NCBI GenBank assembly: GCA_963920765.1 | Contig: OY987251.1 | Span: 1,862,501 to 1,926,500 of the forward strand | Length of the DNA: 64,000 nucleotides | Reading direction: 5' to 3' | Source of the DNA: Ulota crispa | Taxonomy: Eukaryota; Streptophyta; Bryopsida; Orthotrichales; Orthotrichaceae | In this document: one piece after another, positions 11,446 through 24,189 of the stretch | Numbering within the stretch: position 1 is the first letter of the stretch | Layout: each line of letters begins with the position of its first letter | Notes under the pieces: model-generated | What the model was told of the DNA's origin: nothing | The model's input: the letters and a program-made list of their open reading frames with translations, nothing else | The model's database searches: none | Position numbers and translations under genes: made by a program

Positions 11446-13615
11446 AATGTAGTTTGTCTACTTTTTTTTTAGAACATTTTTAGGATTCTTGACCTAAAAA
11501 GAGAAAATCAAATTACTATATTTCATTGTTATTACATGATATGGCTTTGAATCTAAATTTTGACTTCATGTTGGCAACAATAAGTATCATGAGCATATAT
11601 AAAGTAAGTTTTTTTTTAATCATTTGTAATCATTTTTTGAAATCAACTATGAGTTTATCTACAAAAAAAATGTCCATAGTGGCGCATTTGAGTTGACCAA
11701 AATGTCCAAATCAACAAAAATTTGACAAAAACATGTCCAAGTTGACAAAAAAGTGTTTGAGCCAGGGTGCCTTAATTGACAAAAAACGTCCAATTTGACA
11801 CCGTTCTCTTGTAGGCCATGACTACATCAATTGGACATGAGCTCAATTGGGCTCATTGGGCAGACATACAAACAAGAGGTCTAATGTGACAACCATGGTT
11901 AGTGGATCCATAGTGAACATTTGTATTTTTTTTTATTGTTATTTGTGAGGTAGATCTTGACAACAATTACTTTATTCATGCTTCTACATTTGACTTTTAA
12001 GAAATGGAGCATATTTTGTTGAAACTAGCATTGCATTTGTGTACCTAAACATTGCCATTATGCGACAAATATCAATGTAGATTTTCACTTGACTATCATT
12101 TTTTTCCCAATTTTTAGTTTTATTGCTACAATTCTTGTGACCTCAATCAATTTCTAGTGTTTGTAGAGTTCAAGCTAATTATTTTTCTTGTCAATTAAAT
12201 ATTGCTTTGATAATATACCTTGCTTTATATTTTTCTATCATGTCAAAAAGTTCAAATATGTTCATAATACTACCTTGGATGTCAAGTAAAGTGCACTAAA
12301 AGTCTACCAATTTTTAGCAAAGTGTTGTTCATAATGACAAATATAATATGTATTGAAGCAAATGGCAAAGGTTAAGGCATAGTTGGAAAATGTAAGTAGC
12401 CATAGTGCATTCAAGAGCAACAATGAAGAACTGGCAATAAATGTGATATTTGGTAATTGCTTCAATAGTTTTAACATACTTAGTGAGACTCACTATGCAG
12501 CATTTGCAAGACATGCTTCTAGAGCAATTTTTGCAAACTAGTTTGGTGCTTTTGTTCCTACACATTGCTCTTTGAAGAATGATGCCACAACTTTCCAATT
12601 GTACTTATTTTGGACTTCTAAATTGCACATTAAGTAAATTCTGTAATGAAATTTTATTTGCACCTATGGTTAAAGGGCTCTAGACGTCTACATTTCTAGG
12701 GCAAACTTTGTCAAACCAACTTTAAAAATGAGTTTTGTATATTTTTGCATAGAAAATTGCGTCTTCTTTAGTTTTTTTTTAACTTTGTGTTCAAAATTTG
12801 TTGCTGCTCACAAAATCTTGGCTTGCCACTTATGGCTCACCATTTTTTGATTGTAAAAAATACATTATCCAATAGCATTTGGACAATGCAAGATCTTGTG
12901 ATCTTTCTTGGCAACATTTTACATTGTGAAAAGTTAGAATACTCTGTAATTGCATTTCTAAATCTTTCTTATTTAGAAAAGGATACTATTTAGTTGATTA
13001 TCATAATCAAGTAATCAAAAATAGAATACTTTGGTATAAAAATATATACAACACCAAATTTGAAGTTGAAAGTAAACTTAAAATTATAAAATGCTTCCGT
13101 ATACAACATGTATTAATCTCCAAAATAGATTAAATTTATTTTTGTTCAAAATCTTTTCAATGATTATTCATTTGATTGTAGCAATGGTTCAAGAGACCAT
13201 GAGTATGTCGAGACAATTTAAGCGCTTGGAAGCTACAAGTTTTGCTAGTAGGTTATAAGCACATTACTTTTCAAAGTTGCACCAGGTAGTACGTCTATAC
13301 AATGCTTGACTATTGAAGCTTTGGACCATTTCCTACACACCTAGTTCTTAAAAACTAAGAGGCTAGAGATTGTTTTGTGGTTGAATCTATATTACTGATA
13401 GAATGCATGCAATAACTTTGTATTTTTTTGATGTCAAATATTATATTGAAAGTAAAAAGGTTACAAGCAAATAAAAGATATTTAAAGAAACAAAATTTAG
13501 AAACCTTTTATGTTGGCTTGTGCCCTCTTTTAAAAAAGAAATTATAAAAATTAGAGCATAAGGAAACTTTTCATTGTATTGTGTTCTTACCAAATGTATT
13601 AGAAATGGGGACACA
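11446..13615. other. AT-rich intergenic with degenerate short repeats near 11.7 kb
   Basis: No gene recognised. Between about 11,690 and 11,790, phrases of the type 'agttgacaaaaa-tgtcca' recur four or five times with irregular spacing, a decayed tandem array. The rest shows only isolated open frames of fewer than 90 codons without family character. Confidence 0.45.
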
Positions 13616-14137
13616 GAGATTCATTCCTCAATCACACCCCTCCCTCACAATCAATACTTCACTAAATCTAAATTTAAAATTATATATATTGAAAGTTCTA
13701 AGAATAGATTGAGAACGGATTGGTGATAGATTAATGTTGGACTTATAGTGATTTAAAAAGAATTTTAATCATTATTTGAGGTATTTTTTAAATAATTTTC
13801 TATTAACACTTCTCCAAATTTGATTCTTGTCAGATTTTAGTGCATTGTGTCCCTCTTTTTATCTACAAGAGGCTTGCTTAAGTTGAAGCAATTTCAAGCT
13901 CTTAAAAGTGGTTAAAATCTAAAAAATTGTTGGTGAAAGACTAAAAGTTGATGAATGTATCATACTTGATAGTGCAAAATTGCACTTGGCACGAGTTAAA
14001 GGCATGGGGTTGGACTACTCTACTTTTCAAAATTTAATGCATATTGTCCCCCTTCATAGGCTTCTAAAATATGTAATTAGTTTTAGATTTGGTGAAGAAT
14101 TGATTACATGGGAAGGGTTTGAGTGAACAATGGCTCT
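13616..14137. mobile_element. MITE with about 60-bp imperfect terminal inverted repeats
   Basis: The left end (AGAGATTCATTCCTCAATC...) is the inverted complement of the right end (...GAGTGAACAATGGCTCT). The match continues inward through the block TTTAGATTT(A/G)GTGAAG at 13,664-13,680 and 14,083-14,097. The interior is AT-rich and non-coding. No convincing target duplication was found, so the superfamily is not assigned. Confidence 0.55.
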
Positions 14138-15422
14138 TTTTGTTCACATCTCTATAAGTAGATAGTAAAAGATTTTTTTTCAAATTTGAGATTTACATTT
14201 TTATGGGTGACATCAAATTCATTAAGCAAAACAGACCTGTTTGTACTGTCCACCTCTCATTATTGTTAAGAAGAGAGGCAAATGAACATTAAACGTTCTT
14301 GATTAAATATTTTATTATGTAGTCTGCATAATCTAAGTTTATTCCTCAACATAGTATTTAAATTGAACAAGTTATAGCAGACCACAACACGGGTATCCAC
14401 TCACATGTAAGGTAGTGTACTCATAAACCGTCCATCTAAGGGCTCATGCACCATTTTCATGGTTTTCAGTGGATGGAAGGATCTTTAGTTCATTTTTGAG
14501 ACAAAGAAAAATAGATGCGGAGTGTAACACAAGTAGTTTCATATCTTTTGAAGCGTTTTTGAATTAATATTGAATTTTCAAAGTGCACGTGTCATAGGTC
14601 CCTATTTATGACCCTAGACCTTTCAAGAATTGTTCACTTGCAAGTTGTGAAGTGATTTGGGAAAGCAAGGAGAATGATTAATTCTTGCAATTAAAATCAC
14701 TTTTTCTTACATGCATTCAATGACTTGTAAGTGGCCAATTTAAGAACCACTACTACACCATTTCACTACAACCTACGTAAGCGGTTCAAAATGAGTGAGC
14801 AGTTTTAGAGCATACTACCTTAGACAATATATTCAGAAGAAAAAATTGCCTTCGAGAAACAGCAGAGGAGTTAATTGTTTACAGTTTCAGCATTAAAATG
14901 TTGCAGTGAAAGTTTCAATGAAGTTATGCAAGTCACATTTCATAAACACTAGACTTCGGACTTTAAGAAACAAGTTTTTTTCCAATGAAAGTAGTGGACC
15001 CGAAAAGCCCAACATTAGAGGTACTAGACAGTAAGAATTTAAAATTTGGCAGTTTTTAGAGTGAATAATTTGACGTAATTTTGGGAATCCTCTAGCTATG
15101 TCTGTTTGCATTTACAATGTTTGATTGCACAGTAATCCTTTGAATCTTTAAGTCCTCCATGCATATCGCTCGTTCTACAAATTTCTAGATTACTTAAAAA
15201 ACAACTTCATCAAAATATAATATTTAGTATTTTTAAAACAGCATGACTGATTATCAAATTCTATGGCCGAGAAAGACCTTAAGACAATTAACATAGATAA
15301 CATGGGCCGCTCAAGAAATAAAACATTCATTTTCATAGATTCGTACATGAAATCTTTAGCATAACAATCAAAGTATTTTAAAATTATAGAATAATACTAT
15401 GTATCATCATTTTTATGCTTAT
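14138..15422. other. AT-rich intergenic, nothing assigned
   Basis: No supported coding, RNA or repeat feature. The 72-codon minus-strand frame at 15111-14893 has no recognisable domain. Confidence 0.45.
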
Positions 15423-15680
15423 AACATCATATTAGGTAAATTGGGTAAAAAGAAGGGATCATTTTGTACTCCACTTTAATCTTATATATAGTAGACGTAG
15501 GCATAGTTACAGCTTAAAGTTGTAATTATTTGAAATTTTTGGAGGCAATTAATGAGAGATCACTATTGTACAAGAAAGTGCATGCCTATTTTATTGTAAT
15601 ATGCTAAATTGTACATAGTGATAGAAATAGTGAAAGAATCAAAATGTGTTTTTTTCCCAATTCACCTAATATGGTGTTTT
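15423..15680. mobile_element. 258-bp MITE with inverted ends
   Basis: The left end AACATCATATTAGGTAAATT and the right end, whose complement reads AACACCATATTAGGTGAATT, form an inverted repeat of about 30 bp before the arms diverge. Single-ended relatives of the same terminus (caccatatt-gttaatttgggaaaaa) occur at 42,064-42,095 and, inverted, at 61,502-61,533, which supports a mobile family. Confidence 0.6.
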
Positions 15681-16001
15681 ATTGAGTAATTCATCAATAA
15701 AAGAGAATTGACATGAACTTTAGATTATGTCTCAAAAGGACTAACAATTTAATAACCAATCATTTATGTTTTTGTTTGAATTCTAAAATCAAGAAATTGG
15801 AAGTCTCTTGATAATTAACAACATTTTGGATATATTGTGTCCTTAACTATAACATTGGACAATTTAAGATTGATTAGATGAAACTAAAGATATCATTTAA
15901 TTGAATTTCATATTAGAATCTCTATTACAGGTTAGATTAAAGACTTCAAAATGTTGCTAGAGTTTTACTTATCCTATGTTTTTGTAGTACTCTAATGTTA
16001 A

Positions 16002-17179
16002 GGTAGGAGGTTCTAAAATGGTGCATGCTCTAAAATGGTGCACTTGCTTGAAAATGTACTCAGCTTGTACATGTTTTTTTTCATAGCCATTCAACAATGT
16101 ACAGTATCGAGCAACCACAAACCGTCCCTCCTTCTACCAGTCAATTTTTTTTAACAATGTTACTTTTTATTATCTTGCAGTTTTTATATTTTATACTTAC
16201 CCCCAATTCCAATCAAGCATATCAAGATTCAACCCCAAAAAATCAAAATTCAATTGTTGGTAAATAATATTGGGTCAAAATCATGGTTTTCCAAGAGAAT
16301 TGATTGAAAAATCTTGGTGATGAATTTTTGTGATTTGATTGCATGGATATGTAGGAAACATCCATATGCACATCTTTCATGCTAAAAACACGCACTGAGT
16401 AACAAAACTTTGATTTTCAAAGGATTCATTGTGCCATGGAATATGCTCAAATTTTGTAAAGTAGATATTTTTTTATGATGATCAAATTTTGCTACTTGAC
16501 TCATTTATTGTGACTAAGTTGGTACTTTTGAACATGGTGTTATGATTATTTGGTGAAAAGCTAGCTAAAAAATAAAATCTCTATTTTATAACTTGAGCAT
16601 ATCCCAAGTCACAATGAATCTCTTAAAAATCATTTTTTTTTTACTCAATGGTTTATTTTAGCATGAAAGATGTGCATATGGATGTTTCCTACATACCCAT
16701 GCTATCAAATCACAAAAATTCATCACCAAGATTTTTCAATCAATTCTCCTAGAAAACCGTCATTTTAACACAACTCTATTTACTAAAAATTGAATTTTGA
16801 CTTTTCAAGGTTGAATCTTGATATGCTTGATGAGATTGGGGGTAAGCATAAGATATAAAAATTGCAAGATAATAAAATGATAGTTGACCCAGTAACATTG
16901 TTAAAAAATTTGACTCGTAGAAGAGGGACGGTTTGTAGTTGCCGGATACTATACAAGCAATGTACATTTGAGGAGGTGCAACATTTTAGAGACCTTTGGC
17001 CTTTCCACTTCAAAATTTCATAACCAATTCCACAAAGCACCAAAAAATATGAAACAACTTGGGTTAGATGCCAATTCCTCTTGTCTTTCAAGAAAAATTT
17101 ATTGAAAAGTATTTCAAAAGTTTTACCTCCCCAAAATTCAGATTCAGCCCTTAAATGCTCCATTTTAGAACCTCCTACC
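16002..17179. mobile_element. 1.18-kb foldback element with diverged arms
   Basis: The termini are GGTAGGAGGTTCTAAAATGG (16,002-16,021) and its complement (17,160-17,179). Interior arms also pair: 'catggatatgtaggaaacatccatatgc' territory near 16,340-16,370 pairs with 16,675-16,705, and 'tcaagcatatcaag' near 16,215 with 'cttgatatgcttga' near 16,818. The arms are clearly diverged, so this is older than the 34-kb palindrome. The 195-codon minus frame at 17370-16783 overlaps the right arm and has no family match. Confidence 0.65.
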
Positions 17180-17659
17180 CTAGTTGACTTGACTCTCTCA
17201 TTGGATTTCAAACAATTGAAGTTTTCTTCATATGAAGTTTTGTTATAAATCAATATGTCAATCCCTAAAGGACTAAACACCATTTTTTTTGGCAATATAG
17301 CAATGTGAGGTAGGCTAGTATGTATAGACCATGAACATATTTTCACAAAACCTTTACAAGATGAGTGCACAAGGGGTGTATTTCAAAGGCAATGATTTTC
17401 AAACCATTTCAATTTGTAAAAAAAAAATCATTAATTATTGGATTATGCTTCCGTACAAAATAAGACAAACACAATTATTAACGTTGTAGTTGAAATTTTG
17501 TGATCTTGCCAAAAGGTTGAGGAACAAAGCTATTTCCTTGTTAGACCCTTATTCCAAGAAGGCAACCAATAATACATATTGACCTTTACTAGTTTAGGTG
17601 GATGTGGGTGTATGTAGATCAAGCTTATAGAAGCTACAATTTTTGGCCAATTTCTATTT
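17180..17659. other. AT-rich spacer
   Basis: Nothing recognised between the foldback and the CACTA element. Confidence 0.45.
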
Positions 17660-17889
17660 CACTACTAGAAAATTTAGCACAAAATCAACAAAATTTTAAC
17701 TAGAAACTGTTGATTTTTGTTGATTTGGTTAAGTTGATTTGGGTACTTTTCAACAAGAGTTTGTTGATTTTTTGTTGATTTTTGTTAATTTTTTGTTGAC
17801 TTTTGCTTATTTTATACTGTTCAATTTTAGTTTTTTTAAATAAATTTTATGTTTTTTAATGAATTTTTTTATTATTAAAAAACAATTGC

Positions 17890-18075
17890 AAAATTTGCCA
17901 TGCGGGAGCCAGGCGTTGGCCGGCTGCGGCACAGCTAGGGCCGCCACCACCAAGGGCCACTACCACAAAGGGGCAAAGGTGGGGTTCAAGCCCCCTACCT
18001 CGTGGTTGGTACTCCACAAGCCCATTCCACCAATGTTTACCACTTGCACATGTGCAACCACACATGTGCATGACA
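17890..18075 (+). repeat. GC-rich segment, possible tRNA-derived SINE inside the CACTA element
   Basis: A sharp GC island in AT-rich sequence. It contains GGTTCAAGCCC (17,983-17,993), close to the RNA polymerase III B-box consensus GGTTCGANNCC. A matching A box is not convincing, and no poly(A) or T-run end with target duplication was located. It may equally be captured host sequence. Confidence 0.3.
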
Positions 18076-18297
18076 AAGTTGTGATTCTATTTGTACATTC
18101 CATGTGCATGTTTTCAGTAATTTACAAAGTTAATAGACTTTGGAGGCTATTTTGGCCTATTAAAGGACTTTTCTTCAAAAAACTTAAAACTACAAAAAGT
18201 TGGTAAATGTATTTTACTTTCACCTCCAACAAACTTTTTTAGATTTCAATCTTTTAATCAAAAGTTATGAGCAAAAATTAGAGAAGGTGTTCAAAAA

Positions 18298-18322
18298 TTT
18301 ATTTATTTATTTATTTATTTTT
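18298..18322. repeat. (TTTA)n microsatellite
   Basis: Six consecutive TTTA-type units inside the CACTA element. Confidence 0.85.
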
Positions 18323-19494
18323 TCCATCCTTTTGATTCTGTTTATAACTTTTGATTGGAATTCACAAATCTCAAAAGGATTGTTGCACGTGAAGGTTGGC
18401 TTCATTTTTTAAATGTTTTTAGTGCTAATTTTTTTGTAAAAAAAAACCTTATTTTGTTAAAATAGCCTCCATAGTTTGTTAGCGTTAAACAACGTGAAAT
18501 TGTGAAAAATTATGGAAATAAAACCTTGCACTTATAAAATCAAAATTCTATAAACTTTTGGATATTTTTGGATATTTTCCAAAGATTCTAAAAATATTTC
18601 ATAAGAGTTTTATTTTTTAAATTTATTTGGTCAATAAAAGAAGGAAAATACTAAAAATGCCCTTCAGTTCTTTCAAAATATCAAATTTACGCCTAAAATA
18701 TTTAAAACATAAAAAGCACTCTTTAATTTTTGTAGGAGTATCAATTATACTATTATTTTGGAAAAATATTAAAAATGCTCTTCGATTTTGAAATGTTTCA
18801 TGTATCCTTGTGTTATTTGAAATGTAAAAATCACCTTTGGTTTTTTTTGTAAGAATGTGAATTAAACTATACACTTGATTATCATATAACAAAAAGATAT
18901 TAATAATCTAAAATAATGGAGGAGCATTTTTAATAGTTTCCCAATGTATATGATACTTTTAATCTTTGAGGGACATATATGATTTTTTCAAAGAATTGGG
19001 GGCATCCTTTATATTTTTTCATAAAGAAATTGTGGTATTTAAAACAAGAAAATGTTGTACTTTTTATATAAAACTTTGTTGAATTAATGAAGTTGTGTCC
19101 AAAAGTGTCCAGATCAACACAAAACTATTGATTTTTTGTTGTTTTGGTCATGTTTTTAGCCTTTAAAGGCTACTAATGTTAAACCATACCAAATTGTGAA
19201 AAATGAAGAAAAAAGCCACACTAAAATTCTAAAAGATTCTAATTTTCTTGAAAACTTCTTTTATTTTTTAAGACTTCAAAACATTTTCAAATAGTCCAAA
19301 AAGATTCTAGAAAGATTTCAAAAACAACCTAAACTATTATAATAGTTTTTTGTGAAAAAAAATTTCAAAATATTTTATTGAATCATCAAAAGATTTTAAA
19401 ACAACTCTAATGAAATCTAAGAGATTCTATTTTTATAAAGATTTTGAATTCTTTTAACAAATTTCATAGTTAAAATTTTCAAAAATACTATCAA

Positions 19495-19745
19495 GGATTC
19501 CAAAAAAGGTTCTCAAAGGTTCTCAAAGATTCCAAGAAGATTCCAAGAAGATTCTAAAAGATTTTCAAAGATTCCAAAAAGGTTCTAAAAGATTCTAAAA
19601 TATTCTCAAAGATTTCAAAAATATTCTCAAAGATTCTCAAAGATTCCAAAAATATTCTTAAAGATTCTCAAAGATTATCAAAAATTCTCAAAGATTCTCA
19701 AAGATTCTCAAAGATTTCCAAAAGATTCTGAAAAGAGTTCACAAA
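19495..19745. repeat. Tandem array of about 10-bp units (AAAGATTCTC) in CACTA subterminal region
   Basis: The unit AAAGATTC(T/C)(C/A) recurs more than fifteen times with interruptions, densest at 19,590-19,720. Its position just inside the right end suits the subterminal binding-repeat arrays of CACTA elements; a plain slippage-grown microsatellite is the alternative. Confidence 0.75.
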
Positions 19746-19910
19746 GATTCCAAATTTTCTATTGATTTAGATAATGGTATCCAAATCAACAAAACGTATT
19801 TAGTTTTTTACAGAATTTTGTTAAATTAGTCAATTAGCGTGGGCAAGTGCCCAAAACAACAAGAGACTATTGATTTTATGTTGTGTTTTGGACAAAGTTT
19901 TCTACTAGTG

Positions 19911-22900
19911 TCTTTTCCCATTCCTTTGAAGCTAGCTAAAATTTTATCATAATTGTTTACATTTTGAAAATATCATTTTATGTGGAAGCCAAAAATTGTT
20001 GAAAAAATTAGCTTTGTATGAGAAGTTTTTTGGAGCTAGTACCCTAATATAGTTTTTTAGTATGTGCTTGTCAATTCAAAATGTTATGAATATTTTGGAC
20101 ACATGGTTAGAAGTAATCCAAAAATGTTTCAAGCAAAAAAATGAAATTAACTAGTGCAAAGGCCTCTTCAAATTAGAGTTTCCCAAAATCCAAGTGCCTC
20201 CAAGAGACATTATTTCTTACTTCACATTCTATAATTTCATGATTCGTGCTCTCAAAACCTCTAAAATTTTATTTTGGAGAAGGGGGCAAAGCATGCTTCT
20301 TTTCCCCTTCTTAGGACAAGGTTCAAGCTAGGAAGCTTTATGATGGAACACTGTCACATATGGTTCTCAAGGCAGGCACCAAGAGCTGACACCTATCTTG
20401 CATCATGATATTTTTTTTCTTTGTAATAAGTTTTTTGATCACTTAACCTTAGCATAATAAATTAGTTTACCGTTACATCTTATGGTAGAATGCATTTCAT
20501 TTTGACTTTTTTTTTTTTTTTTCCTTTGTTATCAAAAACAACTCATTCAAAGTTTTTTTTGGGTGAAACACAGTCAAAGAACATTAGGGGTGAACGTACC
20601 CTTAAAAAATTAATACATTTGAACAATGAGGAGCAAAGAATTCATGGAGTCTAATATTTAATTGCATAGAAGCCAAAACATTTCACAAGCATGTTGCTCA
20701 ACGAGCTTGCTTCCCTAGATGGCCTTCTCAACTAGAGATCATGATAATGCTCTCTCGGCAACAAACTATACTTGTCCACTGCTTGTTTGGTGCTTTCCTT
20801 GTATTAAAATACAAAAATCACAAATACAACATACCTTATGGTATTATAATATGGAAGGTTCCGCTTACTAAGAATGTCTAGACTTTCAATTGTGTGTTGA
20901 AAGTTTCATTTTAGTGATTTGAATGATTGTGACTGTAGAGCATGGACTAAAAGTTGCGATAAGATTAAGAGTTTCTTGGTTAGGTTTAAGGATGTTCAAG
21001 TAGAATGTATGATTTGGTCAACTATGACGCTGTCCATTTTTACAACAACACAAAGGTGACTTGAAGTTGTGTATTTTAGTTAACAATAGTTAATGTTGAG
21101 CTCCTGTCACTCATCAACACTGCTAGTGTGGCTCTTTTTTGTTTCTTTCTTTATTCCCTCTTTGCTACAGTTGATATTATAGTATGTCCAGCAAAATAAA
21201 AAATATACATGCAGCAACTTGCTATTGATCCAAACTTTTAAAGTGGGCTGCTACAATATAATTGTGATTTGGAGTGTCATACTCTAGGAATGAACAATGC
21301 AGATAGGAGGAAAATGTTCCAACAACACATTGGTGTGAATACAAATTTGAATTGTAGTCACCGTAGAGTTCTATTTGTGCCATTAAGATTCCTAAACAAC
21401 CAACACTAATCTCATGGCAATCAAATTTGTTTGCACCCATGTAAAATAAATAGTTTTGAGGATTGGAGATGATTGGACAAACAATAGATGGATTTGACAA
21501 TCAATAATGTAATTTGGCAAAAGCCAAATGGAAGTGGCAAGCAATAGACAAGTTTAGCAAACATTGAATGGTGAAGGATGGACAGCACACATCAAACAGT
21601 TTTAGGCAAATGGTTGTAATTGTATCTTCCTTAAACTATAAAATATCATACTATTAGTGTTCCAAATAGTTTATATAGGGTAACATGGAACGCACACATT
21701 GGTGTCAATTTTTTTTTTAAATGTTGTACGCTTTGGCAACTCAAAGAGAAATTTGTGAGCTTCTCAAATAAAATTGATAGAGACTACAAATGAAAGATAC
21801 ACAAAGCTTGCAAGAACATTTTCAGCTTGTAGAAGTCATTATGAAAGTTTCTATTTAGAAGTACAAACTTGAGAAAACCTTTAATCTTGACATCATCTCT
21901 TGGAATGTCAATTCATTATTTGGTTGTAGCTTTTCTTATTTTGAATTGTAGTTCCATTTTATTTGCATTTATTCTATCTTGTCTTGTGTCCTATCTCTAG
22001 ATTCCTGAAAATTATTTTGTTTGGTCTTGTGCTTAATGTGCCATTACAATAATTTTACATTCATTCATAAACAAAAAATTATTATGTGACTTTTCTTATG
22101 ATACTTGGAAATTTATTACAATCCAATATTAATTTAAATGGAAAACAATTTATAGTGAATTGAACTAGATACTAGAAAACCTAACAAATATTGAATTTTA
22201 TTGATTTACATGTGTTGTCACGTACAAAAAAAAATACATCAATTCCAACTATCTTATATTTTAATATTTTAATTCTTAAAGGATTTTTTTCAAGAACATT
22301 GGAGAAGAAAATAAAATATTTTTGTATGTTTGATTCACAAATTAATCCAAATCCAAAATCAAAACTCAACCTTTAATAAAGAACATATTGTCACGTTCTA
22401 AGACACCCTAAAACAATTGTATGAATCACTGGTTTCTAAGTCCCCCACAGGGGCTTTTTCAATTACTGGTTTCTAAGATTTGGCAATTCTTGGATTACAC
22501 CAATCAACAAGTGTGCGGTTTCCAAGATTAAACATTTTATCTACACAAGCAACTGATAGCAACTTGGTGAGAGCGGCATATGGCAATAAAAAAAAATTCT
22601 CAATTCCAGTATGACCAATATTATAATCTTAAGACCATTTCTAAATATAAGATTAATGAATCAAGCATGTATAGCTGTCATTTTTTTCACTTCAACGGTC
22701 TCTCTAAAATACAAAATGGAAGAAATAATATTGATTTAAAAAATCGCAATCAATGATGGATATGAACTATGAAACCTTCATTGTTGCTAAGATCTTCAAA
22801 GTTGAACAGCATAAAACCATTATATCGTTAGTTACAATCACACTTGCAATATGACCGCTTGGAGAGATTCTGACTTGTGAACAATTTAATAAGTATATTC

Positions 22901-23373
22901 TCTTCAATAATTTTTGACTGCAAACACAACAATTGATGGAGGTAAATTACTTGTAGAACTTGTGTGATACTTAGATGTGATTTCTTTAGATCCATGTAAC
23001 AAGAAATTTTAGGATTTTAAAACAATATCATCTTGGTTATTTTATTTTTGATCTAAAACACGGTTTATTTTCCTTTTGTTGTTTTTGAAGAACTATAAAA
23101 ATAAATAAAAACCTCATTTGCGTTCTCACAATTTTGATACTTGTGTTACTTTTGATTATATCAAAGTCTTTTACTTAACAACAAAATACAAATACCAAAA
23201 ACAAAACAATCTAAATTAAATTTATTGTATTTTTTATAGACATTGAGTATCTAAAATATTGTATTTGGTTTAAGTATCTTATGAAGCTTGCATGGTTTAT
23301 TTTGAATGAAATTTAAGAATTTGGTTGCTGAATTTTTATGCAATAAAGAAATCAAACTTTTAAATATAGTGTA
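19911..23373. other. AT-rich intergenic, nothing assigned
   Basis: About 3.5 kb without recognised genes or elements. The 92-codon minus frame at 21500-21222 was examined and matches no family. A phrase 'actggtttctaag' occurs twice near 22,425-22,480. Confidence 0.45.
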
Positions 23374-23832
23374 TTAACCCCTAAAGGACCATTGTCCCTG
23401 TAGGGGACAAGCTAGACTTTAGGCATGAACCTATGGCTAAACTACTTTGTGTGCTTTTTTAAAACTTTTATCAATGGTGGGGAACTCAGAGATCTATGTG
23501 GTCATCTAATTTTTTCTTCATTCTGACATTTGATGAAGAAGTTATGCATGAATTTATGAAAATTTGGTGAGGATTACCTATCTGGGCAGCTCAAAAACTT
23601 CTTTAAAATTTAAACTTTTTTATAATTAAAATTTGAAATTGGTTCTTTAGATTTTTTGATACATGAGAAGCTTTGAATCATTCGATTTCAATCAACAAGA
23701 TGAAAGTTATGAGGAGTTTTTGTTTGCGGGCACTTATGCATTCTCTACTATAAAAAAAACTTTGAAGTCCTTTATTTTACTCAATTTTAAATATTTTGGA
23801 AAAGAAACTTAACCAAAGGAAGTAGATTGTAG
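23374..23832 (+). mobile_element. piggyBac-like MITE copy 1 (left part only)
   Basis: It starts TTAA|CCCCTAAAGGACC at 23,374 and is homologous, in inverted orientation, to 30,365-30,804 (copy 3). Shared landmarks are 'gggcatg...cctatg', 'gaagttatgcatgaattt', 'gggcagctc' and 'tttgcgggca'. A small hairpin TTGTCCC-TGTA-GGGGACAA lies just inside the terminus. Homology stops at 23,832, where another MITE begins; the right terminus is missing. Confidence 0.7.
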
Positions 23833-24090
23833 GGGAATGCTATTTCATGAACAAGGATCTGTGAGCCATGAGCCGTGAGCCTAGATTTTTTGTCAAATAC
23901 TCAATTTCACCTATAACCATGTACATAGGGTCCTACAATTGTGCATTTTAAACTTTTACCTTTCGAAAAAGTTACTTTTTAAAAGTTTTTTCATTGATTT
24001 TGAGATTAAAATTGATTCTTGCTCACTAAGTCTTGGCTCAATGCTCACAGGCTCACCATTTTACGCTCACAAAATAGCGTTGTTCCCTTG
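23833..24090. mobile_element. MITE with GTGAGC-rich inverted ends, abutting piggyBac-like copy 1
   Basis: The left end AGGGGAATGCTATTTCATGAA and the right end (complement AAGGGAACAACGCTATTTTG) form imperfect inverted repeats. Both then run into 'gtgagcc' phrases (23,861-23,882 and 24,028-24,062). It begins exactly where copy 1 of the piggyBac-like family loses homology, so insertion or deletion at this junction truncated that copy. Confidence 0.45.
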
Positions 24091-24114
24091 CTAAACACGA
24101 TAGGACAAAGTGTC

Positions 24115-24189
24115 TTCAGAGGATTTGGAAAGGGGCCTTAATGCTTCTCATCCATTTTGAGCGTGTTTGAGCCATCGATGGAGATGCCC
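24115..24189 (-). repeat. Terminal fragment of the GGGCATCTCCATCG MITE family
   Basis: The complement of this segment starts GGGCATCTCCATCGATGGC and continues with AAAATGGATGA and AAGGCCCC phrases, matching the left end of the element at 26,715-27,028. Only one end is present. Confidence 0.45.

Larger units (their letters stand above)
17660..19910. mobile_element. Non-autonomous CACTA (En/Spm-type) transposon
   Basis: The left terminus begins CACTACTAGAAAATTTAGC at 17,660. The right terminus ends at 19,910 and its complement reads CACTAGTAGAAAACTTTG. CACTA plus a YACTAGAAAA-type inverted repeat is diagnostic of the superfamily. Flanking triplets are TTT and TCT, a possible 3-bp duplication with one change. 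Subterminal regions at both ends are packed with short 'ttgattt/aaatcaac' phrases, typical of transposase-binding subterminal repeats. No transposase is encoded; the interior holds a GC-rich insert and a tandem array (separate entries). Confidence 0.8.

Noticed and set aside
16783..17370. 195-codon minus-strand open frame
   Set aside because: Overlaps a foldback arm, has AT-driven composition and no recognisable domain.
17983..17993. tRNA gene from the GGTTCAAGCCC motif
   Set aside because: No acceptor stem, D arm or anticodon arm can be folded around it; at most a SINE-like B box.
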